Below are positions 15,841 to 22,805 of a stretch of DNA of 64,000 nt, piece after piece. Under the pieces are notes generated by a model, which worked only from the letters and a program-made list of their open reading frames with translations, ran no database searches and had not been told where the DNA came from. Source of the DNA: Hassallia sp050875635 (GTDB taxonomy: Bacteria; Cyanobacteriota; Cyanobacteriia; Cyanobacteriales; Nostocaceae). The stretch lies in the NCBI RefSeq assembly GCF_050875635.1, contig NZ_JBPAOH010000004.1, positions 62,001 to 126,000 of the forward strand, read 5' to 3'. The stretch's first letter is position 1. Each line of letters starts with the position of its first letter. The position numbers and the translations under genes are program-made.

Positions 15841-16032
15841 TTATCGCTGCTGTTTGTAGTTGTAATCTTCTTCATAGTCAATTGTACCAAACAAATCAAC
15901 TACCATTTGTTGCTTGCGACGTTGCACATATTCACGCAAAGCCTGTTCAACTACATCACGTTCTGTTTGTTGATTGCCAAGGGCTAAAGCTTCTTTAATT
16001 AAGGCTTCGTCGATTTGAAGATTGATTGTCAT
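15841..16032 (-). CDS. VapB-type antitoxin (DUF2191-like), no toxin beside it
   Basis: This 63-residue protein reads MTINLQIDEALIKEALALG followed by ERDVVEQALREYVQRRKQQ and a DLFGTIDYEEDY tail. It fits the short antitoxins that pair with PIN-domain VapC toxins: an N-terminal ribbon-helix-helix-like part and a C-terminal toxin-binding tail. The expected toxin gene would follow at once on the same strand, but that place is taken by the 3' end of the amber-split gene, transcribed toward it with one base between the two stop codons. It is therefore an orphan, or a remnant of a lost pair. No good ribosome site is visible. Confidence 0.72.
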   Translation of the reverse strand: MTINLQIDEALIKEALALGNQQTERDVVEQALREYVQRRKQQMVVDLFGTIDYEEDYNYKQQR

Positions 16033-16080
16033 GTAGTTTTCATAACTATAAACTGCGACACAATCAGGATTTTATCACTT

Positions 16081-16181
16081 ATACCAAGAGCGAAAAAAGA
16101 ATGCGACACATGGGTAGGGGCACGGCACTGCCGTGCCCCTACAAAGAATTTATGTGTCGCAAACATTATTTAAATTGGTAT
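16081..16181. repeat. Three-layer palindromic element (ATACCAA ends, GTAGGGGC core)
   Basis: Outer ATACCAA/TTGGTAT ends (16081, 16181), middle TGCGACACAT/ATGTGTCGCA arms and a central 29-bp palindrome (16114-16142). The core reads the same as the one at 10161-10189, while the surrounding layers differ. It is non-coding. Confidence 0.8.
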
Positions 16182-16317
16182 TAGATTTTTATCATATTTT
16201 AGAGCGTAGTTTCTCTGCCCGATTGCCAAAACCTTAAAATTTGCCAAGTAAATATGCCATAACCCACTGCGACTGTCAGGATCGTTATGTGAAGAATAAA
16301 AAGTAGACCTTTTCAAG

Positions 16318-16501
16318 AGGGGATGAGGGGGATGAGGGGGATGAGGGGGACAAGGGGGATGAGGGGGACAAGGGGGATGAGGGGGACAAGGAGGACAAGG
16401 GAGACAAGGGGAATAATTCTTCTTTCTCCCCATCCCCCCATCCCCCCCTCTCCCCATCCCCCCCTCTCCCCATCCCCCCCTTCCCCACTCCCCACTCCCC
16501 A
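16318..16501. repeat. GGGGGATGA/GGGGGACAA tandem tract followed by C-rich mirror
   Basis: A purine-rich run of GGGGGATGA and GGGGGACAA units (16318-16420) is followed by CCCCATCCCCCC units (16430-16500). The halves are complementary and could form a long hairpin directly upstream of gap, ending about ten bases before its ribosome site. It contains no gene. Confidence 0.8.
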
Positions 16502-16521
16502 AAGAAATTAGGAGGTTAATC

Positions 16522-17568
16522 TTGGTTAAACTGAAAGTTGGCATCAATGGATTTGGTCGCATCGGACGGTTAGTGTTTCGCGCTGGTATGAATAATCCCA
16601 ATATCGAGTTTGTGGGGATTAACGACTTAGTACCACCAGATAACTTGGCTTATTTATTAAAATACGACTCTACCCACGGAACTTATCAGGGCAACGTTGA
16701 AGCTAAGGAGGATGGTATCGTTGTCGATGGACGCTTCATTCCTTGCGTGTCGATGCGGAATCCGGCAGAGTTGCCTTGGGGTAAATTAAGCGCCGATTAT
16801 GTTGTGGAATCTACGGGGCTTTTCACCGATTCGGAAGGAGCCGGAAACCACTTAAAAGCTGGTGCCAAGCGAGTTGTGATTTCTGCTCCCACGAAAGAGC
16901 CGGAGAAAGTTCGTACTTTGTTAGTTGGTGTCAATCACGACATATTTGACCCGGCAAAAGATGCGATCGTTTCTAATGCTAGCTGCACTACAAACTGTTT
17001 GGCACCGATTGCCAAAGTAATTAACGATAACTTCGGTTTAACTGAAGGGTTAATGACCACCGTCCACGCGATGACAGCTACCCAGCCGACTGTAGACGGT
17101 CCGTCCAAGAAAGATTGGCGCGGTGGTCGCGGTGCCGCCCAAAATATCATACCCTCTTCTACAGGAGCCGCGAAAGCCGTAGCTTTGGTTTTACCAGAGT
17201 TAAAGGGTAAGCTGACAGGTATGGCTTTGCGCGTCCCGACACCGGATGTATCTGTAGTCGATTTGACCTTCAAGACTGATAAAGCCACCAGCTACAAAGA
17301 AATTTGCGCCGCGATGAAGGCAGCTTCGGAAGGGGCGATGGCTGGTATTTTGGGTTACACAGAAGATGAAGTAGTTTCCACCGACTTTCAAGGCGATCGC
17401 CGTTCTAGTATCTTTGATGCCGGCGCCGGTATGGAACTAAATTCCAACTTCTTTAAGGTTGTTGCCTGGTATGACAACGAGTGGGGCTACTCTAATCGTG
17501 TAGTTGACTTGATGTTATCAATGGCACAAAAAGAAGGTCTGTTAGAACGTGTTGCTGTTGTGGCTTAG
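16522..17568 (+). CDS. gap: Glyceraldehyde-3-phosphate dehydrogenase (glycolytic type)
   Basis: GAPDH oxidises glyceraldehyde-3-P to 1,3-bisphosphoglycerate. KVGINGFGRIGRLVFR is the NAD-binding start, INDLVPPDNLAYLLKYDSTHG follows, and SNASCTTNCLAP holds the catalytic cysteine. WYDNEWGYSNRVVDL is the C-terminal signature. The Asp in IND at the adenosine-ribose position suits NAD use, so this is probably the glycolytic Gap1 rather than the Calvin-cycle enzyme. The start is TTG at 16522 with AGGAGG (16510-16515) six bases upstream; there is no nearer ATG. The 348-residue length is normal. It lies between xfp and pyk. Confidence 0.94.
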   Translation: MVKLKVGINGFGRIGRLVFRAGMNNPNIEFVGINDLVPPDNLAYLLKYDSTHGTYQGNVEAKEDGIVVDGRFIPCVSMRNPAELPWGKLSADYVVESTGLFTDSEGAGNHLKAGAKRVVISAPTKEPEKVRTLLVGVNHDIFDPAKDAIVSNASCTTNCLAPIAKVINDNFGLTEGLMTTVHAMTATQPTVDGPSKKDWRGGRGAAQNIIPSSTGAAKAVALVLPELKGKLTGMALRVPTPDVSVVDLTFKTDKATSYKEICAAMKAASEGAMAGILGYTEDEVVSTDFQGDRRSSIFDAGAGMELNSNFFKVVAWYDNEWGYSNRVVDLMLSMAQKEGLLERVAVVA

Positions 17569-17804
17569 GATTAGGGACTAGGGATTAGGGACTAGGGATT
17601 AGGGATTAAGTAAAACTTTCTTACCCCCTCTCCCACTCCCACGCCAGGTGCTACAACGGGGGGAACCCCCGCAACGCACTGGCTCCCCCTCCCCTACTCC
17701 CCAGTATTACTTAGGGGCTGCGTAATCGTAGAAACATGAAAACAGTGTGATAAAGAGGCGCTGTCTGAATATTTGCTTTCTTAAACTCCGAACCCCTAAA
17801 CTTT
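17569..17804. repeat. GATTAGGGACTAGG tandem repeats and dispersed GC-rich block
   Basis: Copies of GGGATTAGGGACTA (17569-17607) are followed by a C-rich stretch. GGTGCTACAACGGGGGGAAC and downstream bases (about 17645-17690) recur at 61580-61623, so this is a dispersed repeat. The remaining 90 bp should hold the pyk promoter; no ribosome site is clear. Confidence 0.65.
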
Positions 17805-19235
17805 ATGCGTCGAACCAAGATTATTTGTACTGTCGGACCTGCTACATCTGCACCCGAACGGCTGGAAGCGTTGGTACATGCGGGGATGAATGTAGCACGG
17901 TTGAATTTCTCTCACGGGGCGCATGAATTTCACGCGCAAACGCTTCATCATCTAAGAAAGATTGGCACAGATACGCAAAAGCCGATCGCTATCATGCAAG
18001 ATTTGTGCGGTCCAAAGATTCGCTTGGGAGTTTTGCCACCAGAAGGATTGACTGTAGAGGCTGGACAAGAAGTCACTTTTGTGCTGCAAGAGCAAGGTAG
18101 CAGTATCGACGAATTACCGCTACCATTGCCGACTTTATTTGCAATGGTGCGACCTGGTGAACCGATTTTAATCAACGATGGTCGGGTAAAGTTGATTGTA
18201 AGCGATCGCGATGCCGATCAAATTCGAGCGCTGGTAAAAATAGGTGGAGTTATTTCCACCAGCAAAGGTGTAAACTTGCCTGAAACACGTTTACCCGTCA
18301 GTTCGATTACCGAAAAAGACTTGCTCGATTTACGCTTTGGCATTCAGTTGGGTGTAGACTGGGTAGCAGTTTCGTTTGTGCGATCGGCTCAAGATTTAGA
18401 ACCCGCGCAACGAATGGTAGAAGCCGCAGGTGCTAACATTCGCATCATCGCCAAAATCGAAAGACGAGAAGCAGTAGAAGATTTAGATAGTATCTTAGAA
18501 GTTGCCGACGCCATTATGATTGCCCGTGGCGACTTGGGGGTAGAAATTCCTATTTATGAAGTCCCCCTAATTCAAAAAGAAATTACACGCCGCTGCAACC
18601 AAGTCGGTAAACCTGTAATTACTGCCACGCAGATGTTAGAGTCAATGATTAGCGCTCCCGATCCCACCCGCGCCGAAGCAACGGATGTTGCAAACTCTAT
18701 CCTGGATGGTACGGATGCTGTGATGCTTTCCGGGGAAACTGCTGTTGGACAATATGCGATCGCCGCAGTTGAGATGATGCACAATATCGCTGTGCGGACA
18801 GAACAATCTCTACAAGAAGGTGCCAGACATTCTTGGACTCACAAAGGCGGTAGTCTCAGCGTAACAGAATCTGTCGCCGAATCTGTTTGTCGCGTCGCTT
18901 ACGAAACAGGTGCAAGGGCAATTCTCTGCAACACTTCTTCCGGAAGTACAGCGCAATTAGTCTCTAAGTACCGTCCGACAACCCCAATTATCGCCCTTAC
19001 ACCCGAAGAAACCACTTTCCGTCAGCTTGCACTTTCCTGGGGTGTAGTTCCTTGCTTAATTCCCCCAGTCCACAACGCCGAAGAAATGTTTACGAATGTG
19101 GTGAAAAGCGTTGTAGACATGGGTTTAGCAAACAACGGCGATAAAGTTGTGATTACTTCCGGTGTCCCAGTTGGTAAATCAGGCACAACCAGTTTAATTA
19201 AAGTGCATACAATTGGACAGCCTATTTCTGCCTGA
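17805..19235 (+). CDS. pyk: Pyruvate kinase
   Basis: Pyruvate kinase converts phosphoenolpyruvate and ADP to pyruvate and ATP. RRTKIICTVGPATSAPE is the N-terminal signature, MNVARLNFSHG the following block, IIAKIERREAVEDLDSIL holds the active-site lysine and IMIARGDLGVEIP the metal-binding loop; VITATQMLESMISAPDPTRAEATDVANSI completes the barrel. The 476-residue form lacks the extra C-terminal domain of the longer cyanobacterial isozyme. The ATG follows CTTT with no visible ribosome site. It sits between gap and tal on the same strand, consistent with a shared role in sugar breakdown. Confidence 0.95.
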   Translation: MRRTKIICTVGPATSAPERLEALVHAGMNVARLNFSHGAHEFHAQTLHHLRKIGTDTQKPIAIMQDLCGPKIRLGVLPPEGLTVEAGQEVTFVLQEQGSSIDELPLPLPTLFAMVRPGEPILINDGRVKLIVSDRDADQIRALVKIGGVISTSKGVNLPETRLPVSSITEKDLLDLRFGIQLGVDWVAVSFVRSAQDLEPAQRMVEAAGANIRIIAKIERREAVEDLDSILEVADAIMIARGDLGVEIPIYEVPLIQKEITRRCNQVGKPVITATQMLESMISAPDPTRAEATDVANSILDGTDAVMLSGETAVGQYAIAAVEMMHNIAVRTEQSLQEGARHSWTHKGGSLSVTESVAESVCRVAYETGARAILCNTSSGSTAQLVSKYRPTTPIIALTPEETTFRQLALSWGVVPCLIPPVHNAEEMFTNVVKSVVDMGLANNGDKVVITSGVPVGKSGTTSLIKVHTIGQPISA

Positions 19236-19380
19236 CTTCGTAGAATGGGGTATTGGGCATGGGGCATGGGGCATTGGGCATCGGGCATCGGGCATCGGGC
19301 ATTGAGCATTGGGCATTGGGTAAAATTCCTCTCCCCCTGCCTCCCCAGCTCCCCCCTCCCCCTCTCCCCCACTCCCTCAG
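19236..19380. repeat. GGGCATTGGGCAT heptamer array with C-rich partner
   Basis: Heptamers GGGCATT/GGGCATC repeat from about 19244 to 19320 and are followed by CTCCCCC-rich sequence to 19375. This type of short tandem repeat recurs at 55541, 57445 and 61377. It separates pyk from tal. Confidence 0.8.
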
Positions 19381-19490
19381 TTGGGCAATTGTGAAGAAAA
19401 GTTGCCACAATTGGAATTGAAGGTGCAGCGAAGGATGTCAAGAAAAAGGGAATGAGTAAATCCTAAATAAACAACATTCACGGAGTATGT

Positions 19491-20498
19491 ATGTCTAAAA
19501 ATTTACTGGAACAATTGCGGTCAATGACCGTTGTCGTGGCAGATACGGGAGATATCAAGGCAATTGAGAAGTTTAAGCCCCAAGATGCTACGACAAATCC
19601 ATCCCTGATTACTGCTGCGGCACAGATGCCAGAATATCAGGAAATTGTCGATCAGACATTACTCCAAGCAAAGAAAGATGCAGGATCGAGCGCAAGCCAA
19701 GGGCAAATCGTGATGATGGCATTTGACCGTTTGGCGGTGTCGTTTGGATTGAAGATTTTGCAAATCATTCCCGGTCGGGTGTCTACGGAAGTAGATGCGC
19801 GTTTGTCGTATGATACTGAGGCGACGGTGAATAAAGCGCGGGAGTTGATTGCTCAATATAAAGCGGCTGGAGTTGGACGCGATCGCGTTCTGATCAAAAT
19901 TGCGGCGACTTGGGAAGGCATTCGCGCTGCGGAAATTTTGGAGAAAGAAGGTATTCACTGCAACCTGACTTTATTGTTTGGCATTCACCAGGCGATCGCT
20001 TGTGCAGAAGCTGGTGTTACTCTAATTTCTCCGTTTGTCGGGCGGATTCTCGACTGGTACAAGAAAGACACCGGACGCGATAGCTATCCTGCACACGAAG
20101 ATCCTGGCGTTTTGTCTGTAACAACAATCTACAACTACTATAAGAAGTTCGGCTATAAAACCGAAGTTATGGGAGCTAGTTTCCGTAACATTGGTGAAAT
20201 TACTGAATTAGCTGGTTGTGATTTGTTGACGATTTCTCCGGCACTTTTGACTGAGTTGCAAGCGACTACAAACGTATTGCCACGCAAACTCGATCCGAAG
20301 AATGCACCTAAGATGAATATCGATAAAACACCGATGGATAAAGGTATCTTTGAAAAAATGCACAAGAGCGATCGCATGGCATTCGATAAACTATCCGAAG
20401 GTATCGATGGCTTCACCAAAGCTTTGGAAAGCTTAGAAAAACTACTTGCCGAAAGATTATCTACTCTGGAAGCAAACGTTAAAGTCGGCGCCGCATAA
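19491..20498 (+). CDS. tal: Transaldolase
   Basis: Transaldolase moves a three-carbon dihydroxyacetone unit between sugar phosphates in the oxidative and non-oxidative pentose pathways. ATTNPSLI (residues about 34-41) is the first signature, and VLIKIAATWEGIRAAEIL carries the Schiff-base lysine. GRVSTEVDARLSYD and NLTLLFGIHQAIACAEAGVTLISPFVGRILDWY are family blocks. At 335 residues it is the classical TalB-like length. ATG 19491 has GGAG six bases upstream. In the cluster it connects fructose-6-P, sedoheptulose-7-P and erythrose-4-P pools with the phosphoketolase reaction. Confidence 0.95.
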   Translation: MSKNLLEQLRSMTVVVADTGDIKAIEKFKPQDATTNPSLITAAAQMPEYQEIVDQTLLQAKKDAGSSASQGQIVMMAFDRLAVSFGLKILQIIPGRVSTEVDARLSYDTEATVNKARELIAQYKAAGVGRDRVLIKIAATWEGIRAAEILEKEGIHCNLTLLFGIHQAIACAEAGVTLISPFVGRILDWYKKDTGRDSYPAHEDPGVLSVTTIYNYYKKFGYKTEVMGASFRNIGEITELAGCDLLTISPALLTELQATTNVLPRKLDPKNAPKMNIDKTPMDKGIFEKMHKSDRMAFDKLSEGIDGFTKALESLEKLLAERLSTLEANVKVGAA

Positions 20499-20511
20499 TA
20501 TAGCCCTCCCC

Positions 20512-20628
20512 CTCGTTCCCAGGTTCCACCTGGGAATGCAATTTGGGAGGGCTGCTGCCTCGCGTTTCTAGAACAGGAGGCAGCAGCCCTCCTGACTAGC
20601 ATTCCTTGCCAGAGGCAAGGAACGAGGA
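20512..20628. repeat. Nested inverted-repeat element (CCTCGTTCC ends)
   Basis: Outer arms CCTCGTTCC (20512-20520) and GGAACGAGG (20620-20628) enclose CAGGT/ACCTG and a strong inner hairpin GGAGGGCTGCTGCCTC (20547-20562) with GAGGCAGCAGCCCTCC (20578-20593). It lies 14 bp after tal and could end its transcript. It has the build of a miniature non-coding element. Confidence 0.8.
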
Positions 20629-20742
20629 ACGAGAAAAAAAGTTACTGATTTTTACCTTGCTCATTTCAACCCTGAACGGTGAGTTACAAAGGGTATCTGT
20701 GTCCGGTGATTGGAACCTTAGGCTAATGCACCATCGTTAAAG

Positions 20743-21270
20743 TTAGTCTCCTGCATTAATTAATTCAAAAAATTGCGAAATCTGTTTAGTTGATCGAATG
20801 TGATAAACACTTTTGATGCTTTGAGCCTGCTTGATATACTCACGATATTTTGGGGTCAAATATTTGTGACATAACCAAAGCACACGGTAACTATTAATCG
20901 AACTCTTTAATATTGGACTGTTAAAGTGCCAGCTTACTGGTGGTATAAAGTAACCTGTGATTAGTCGTTTAGTTACCCACCAGAAATGAACATATAGCGG
21001 TAAATCTACATAAACCAGACTATCCGCCTCGTCCAGTCGTAGCCAGAGGGTTTCCATGCAACCAAACCCGTCGATAATCCATCGGTCAGTAGCCAAAATT
21101 TGCTGATGGATGCGCTTATAGTCTTCAGGAGGAACCTCTGTACCTGCTGAATCATATTTAACCTTGTCCAAAACGTGAAGTGGCAAACCCGTGATTTGGG
21201 ATAATCTCTTGCTTAGAGTTGATTTACCGCCTCCAGCATTGCCAAACACCGCTACTTTTTTCATCGCCAC
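20743..21270 (-). CDS. P-loop adenylate kinase-like NTPase (FlaR/topology-modulation type)
   Basis: This 175-residue protein opens with KVAVFGNAGGGKSTLSKRLSQITGLPLHVLD, a Walker A motif and following lid region of the small kinase-like family often annotated as topology modulation protein or FlaR. DRWIIDGFGCMETLWLRLDEADSLVYVDLP matches the family's second half, with a probable Walker B-like strand at the end. It is cytoplasmic. The substrate is unknown; a nucleotide or small-metabolite kinase role is possible. It is transcribed against the carbon cluster between tal and ackA, so a link with those genes is not implied. Confidence 0.8.
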   Translation of the reverse strand: MAMKKVAVFGNAGGGKSTLSKRLSQITGLPLHVLDKVKYDSAGTEVPPEDYKRIHQQILATDRWIIDGFGCMETLWLRLDEADSLVYVDLPLYVHFWWVTKRLITGYFIPPVSWHFNSPILKSSINSYRVLWLCHKYLTPKYREYIKQAQSIKSVYHIRSTKQISQFFELINAGD

Positions 21271-21303
21271 TCTCCTTTTAGTGCAATGAAGTCACTTCAT
21301 AGA

Positions 21304-21438
21304 CTAGATTGAGTTATGAAACCCAGCAATCCCAGTCCTTTGAATGCCTAACATAAGATGTGTATCTTTGACTTGACTAATTTCGGGTGGAAAGATAGAG
21401 GCAAATAGCATCACACCCAATAATAATTGCTTCTTCAT
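21304..21438 (-). CDS. Small ORF with signal-peptide-like start (possible remnant)
   Basis: This 44-residue ORF begins MKKQLLLGVMLFASIFPPEISQ, which resembles a signal peptide, and stops soon afterwards (LGIQRTGIAGFHNSI). It could be a tiny exported peptide or the surviving 5' end of a secreted protein gene. No strong ribosome site precedes it. It lies just upstream of the P-loop NTPase on the same strand. I do not recognise a family, and confidence that it is expressed is low. Confidence 0.3.
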   Translation of the reverse strand: MKKQLLLGVMLFASIFPPEISQVKDTHLMLGIQRTGIAGFHNSI

Positions 21439-21530
21439 AGCTTTTATCTTTAGCCTTTGACTAAACTTTTAACAGAGAGCTTAGAGAACCGCCAATTATA
21501 GCTCACAAACCTTGCTGGCAATAAAAAGCG

Positions 21531-22751
21531 ATGAAAATATTGGTACTGAATGCCGGATCTAGCAGCCAAAAGAGTTGTCTGTATGAAATAACAGAATCAG
21601 CTTTGCCCACAGAACCACTCGAACCGCTTTGGGAAGGTAAAGTTAAATGGACTCAAGATCGCGGTGTGGCAGAAATCAAGGTGAAATCAGCTACGGGTGA
21701 GGTGCTAGAGGAAGAAATCTACGCTGATTCCCGACCTGCACACGTCGCTTACATGCTTCATACCTTGACTCGCGGTTCCACGAAGGTGATTAGTCAGTTG
21801 TCAGAAATCGACGGGGTGGGACATCGGGTGGTACATGGTGGGCAAGATTACCGTGCTAGTGTGGTAATTACTGATGAGGTAAAAAAGGCGATCGCTCGTC
21901 TTTCTAACTTAGCTCCGGCACATAATCCAGCCGCTTTGGAAGGAATTGCAGCCATTGAAAAAAGTTTGGGAAATATACCCCAAGTGGCAGTTTTTGATAC
22001 GGGTTTTCATTCGCATATACCCGATGCAGCGGCAATTTATCCCGGTCCCTACGAATGGATAGAACAAGGTATCCGTCGCTACGGCTTTCATGGTATCAGT
22101 CACGAATACTGCTCTAAACGTGCGGCTGGGATTCTCAATCGAGATTTAGCTTCTTTACGGATAATCACCTGTCATTTAGGCAATGGTTGCTCTTTGGCGG
22201 CGATTAAAAACGGTCGCAGTATTGACACGACAATGGGATTCACGCCCCTAGATGGATTGATGATGGGCAGCCGTTCTGGTTCGGTCGATCCGGGGATTTT
22301 GATTCATCTATTGCGGCAATCAAATTACTCTGCCGAGCGCTTAGATTATGTGTTAAATAAAGCTTCGGGCTTACGTGGAATTTCGGGTGTATCCAGCGAT
22401 TTGCCGCAAGTTATGGAGGCGATCGCCCAAGGCAATTATCGCGCTCAACTAGCTTGGGATATGTACGTACATCGCTTGCGTTCTGGGATTGGGGCAATGC
22501 TTGCCAGTCTGGGGGGATTAGATGCTTTGGTGTTTACCGCCGGTGTAGGTGAAAATTCTCCAGCAATTCGCCAAGCTGCTTGTGATGCCTTTGGATTTTT
22601 GGGTATGAAAATTGACCCAGAAAAAAATACCCGCAAACCTGTTGATGAGGATATTGCTACCACTGAATCGGGTGTGCGGGTACTTGTGATACATACTCAA
22701 GAAGATTGGGCGATCGCGATGGCGACTTGGCAACACCTCATCTCAAGGTAG
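21531..22751 (+). CDS. ackA: Acetate kinase
   Basis: Acetate kinase interconverts acetyl-phosphate plus ADP with acetate plus ATP. ILVLNAGSSSQKSCLYE is the N-terminal phosphate motif, GHRVVHGG and AVFDTGFHSHIP follow, and IITCHLGNGCSLAAIKNGRSIDTTMGFTPLDGLMMGSRSGSVDPG is the family signature with catalytic residues. LVFTAGVGENSPAIR closes the active site. At 406 residues the length is normal. It completes the route from phosphoketolase to acetate and ATP at the end of the cluster. The ATG lacks a clear ribosome site (AAAAAGCG precedes it). Confidence 0.95.
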   Translation: MKILVLNAGSSSQKSCLYEITESALPTEPLEPLWEGKVKWTQDRGVAEIKVKSATGEVLEEEIYADSRPAHVAYMLHTLTRGSTKVISQLSEIDGVGHRVVHGGQDYRASVVITDEVKKAIARLSNLAPAHNPAALEGIAAIEKSLGNIPQVAVFDTGFHSHIPDAAAIYPGPYEWIEQGIRRYGFHGISHEYCSKRAAGILNRDLASLRIITCHLGNGCSLAAIKNGRSIDTTMGFTPLDGLMMGSRSGSVDPGILIHLLRQSNYSAERLDYVLNKASGLRGISGVSSDLPQVMEAIAQGNYRAQLAWDMYVHRLRSGIGAMLASLGGLDALVFTAGVGENSPAIRQAACDAFGFLGMKIDPEKNTRKPVDEDIATTESGVRVLVIHTQEDWAIAMATWQHLISR

Positions 22752-22805
22752 AAGGATAAAGGATGAAAAGTTACTTCACCTTGAATACTTTACCCTTCTT
22801 ACTTT

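Noticed and set aside
16170..16511. Gly/Pro-rich ORFs in the region before gap
   Set aside because: They arise from GGGGGATGA/GGGGGACAA repeats on either strand.
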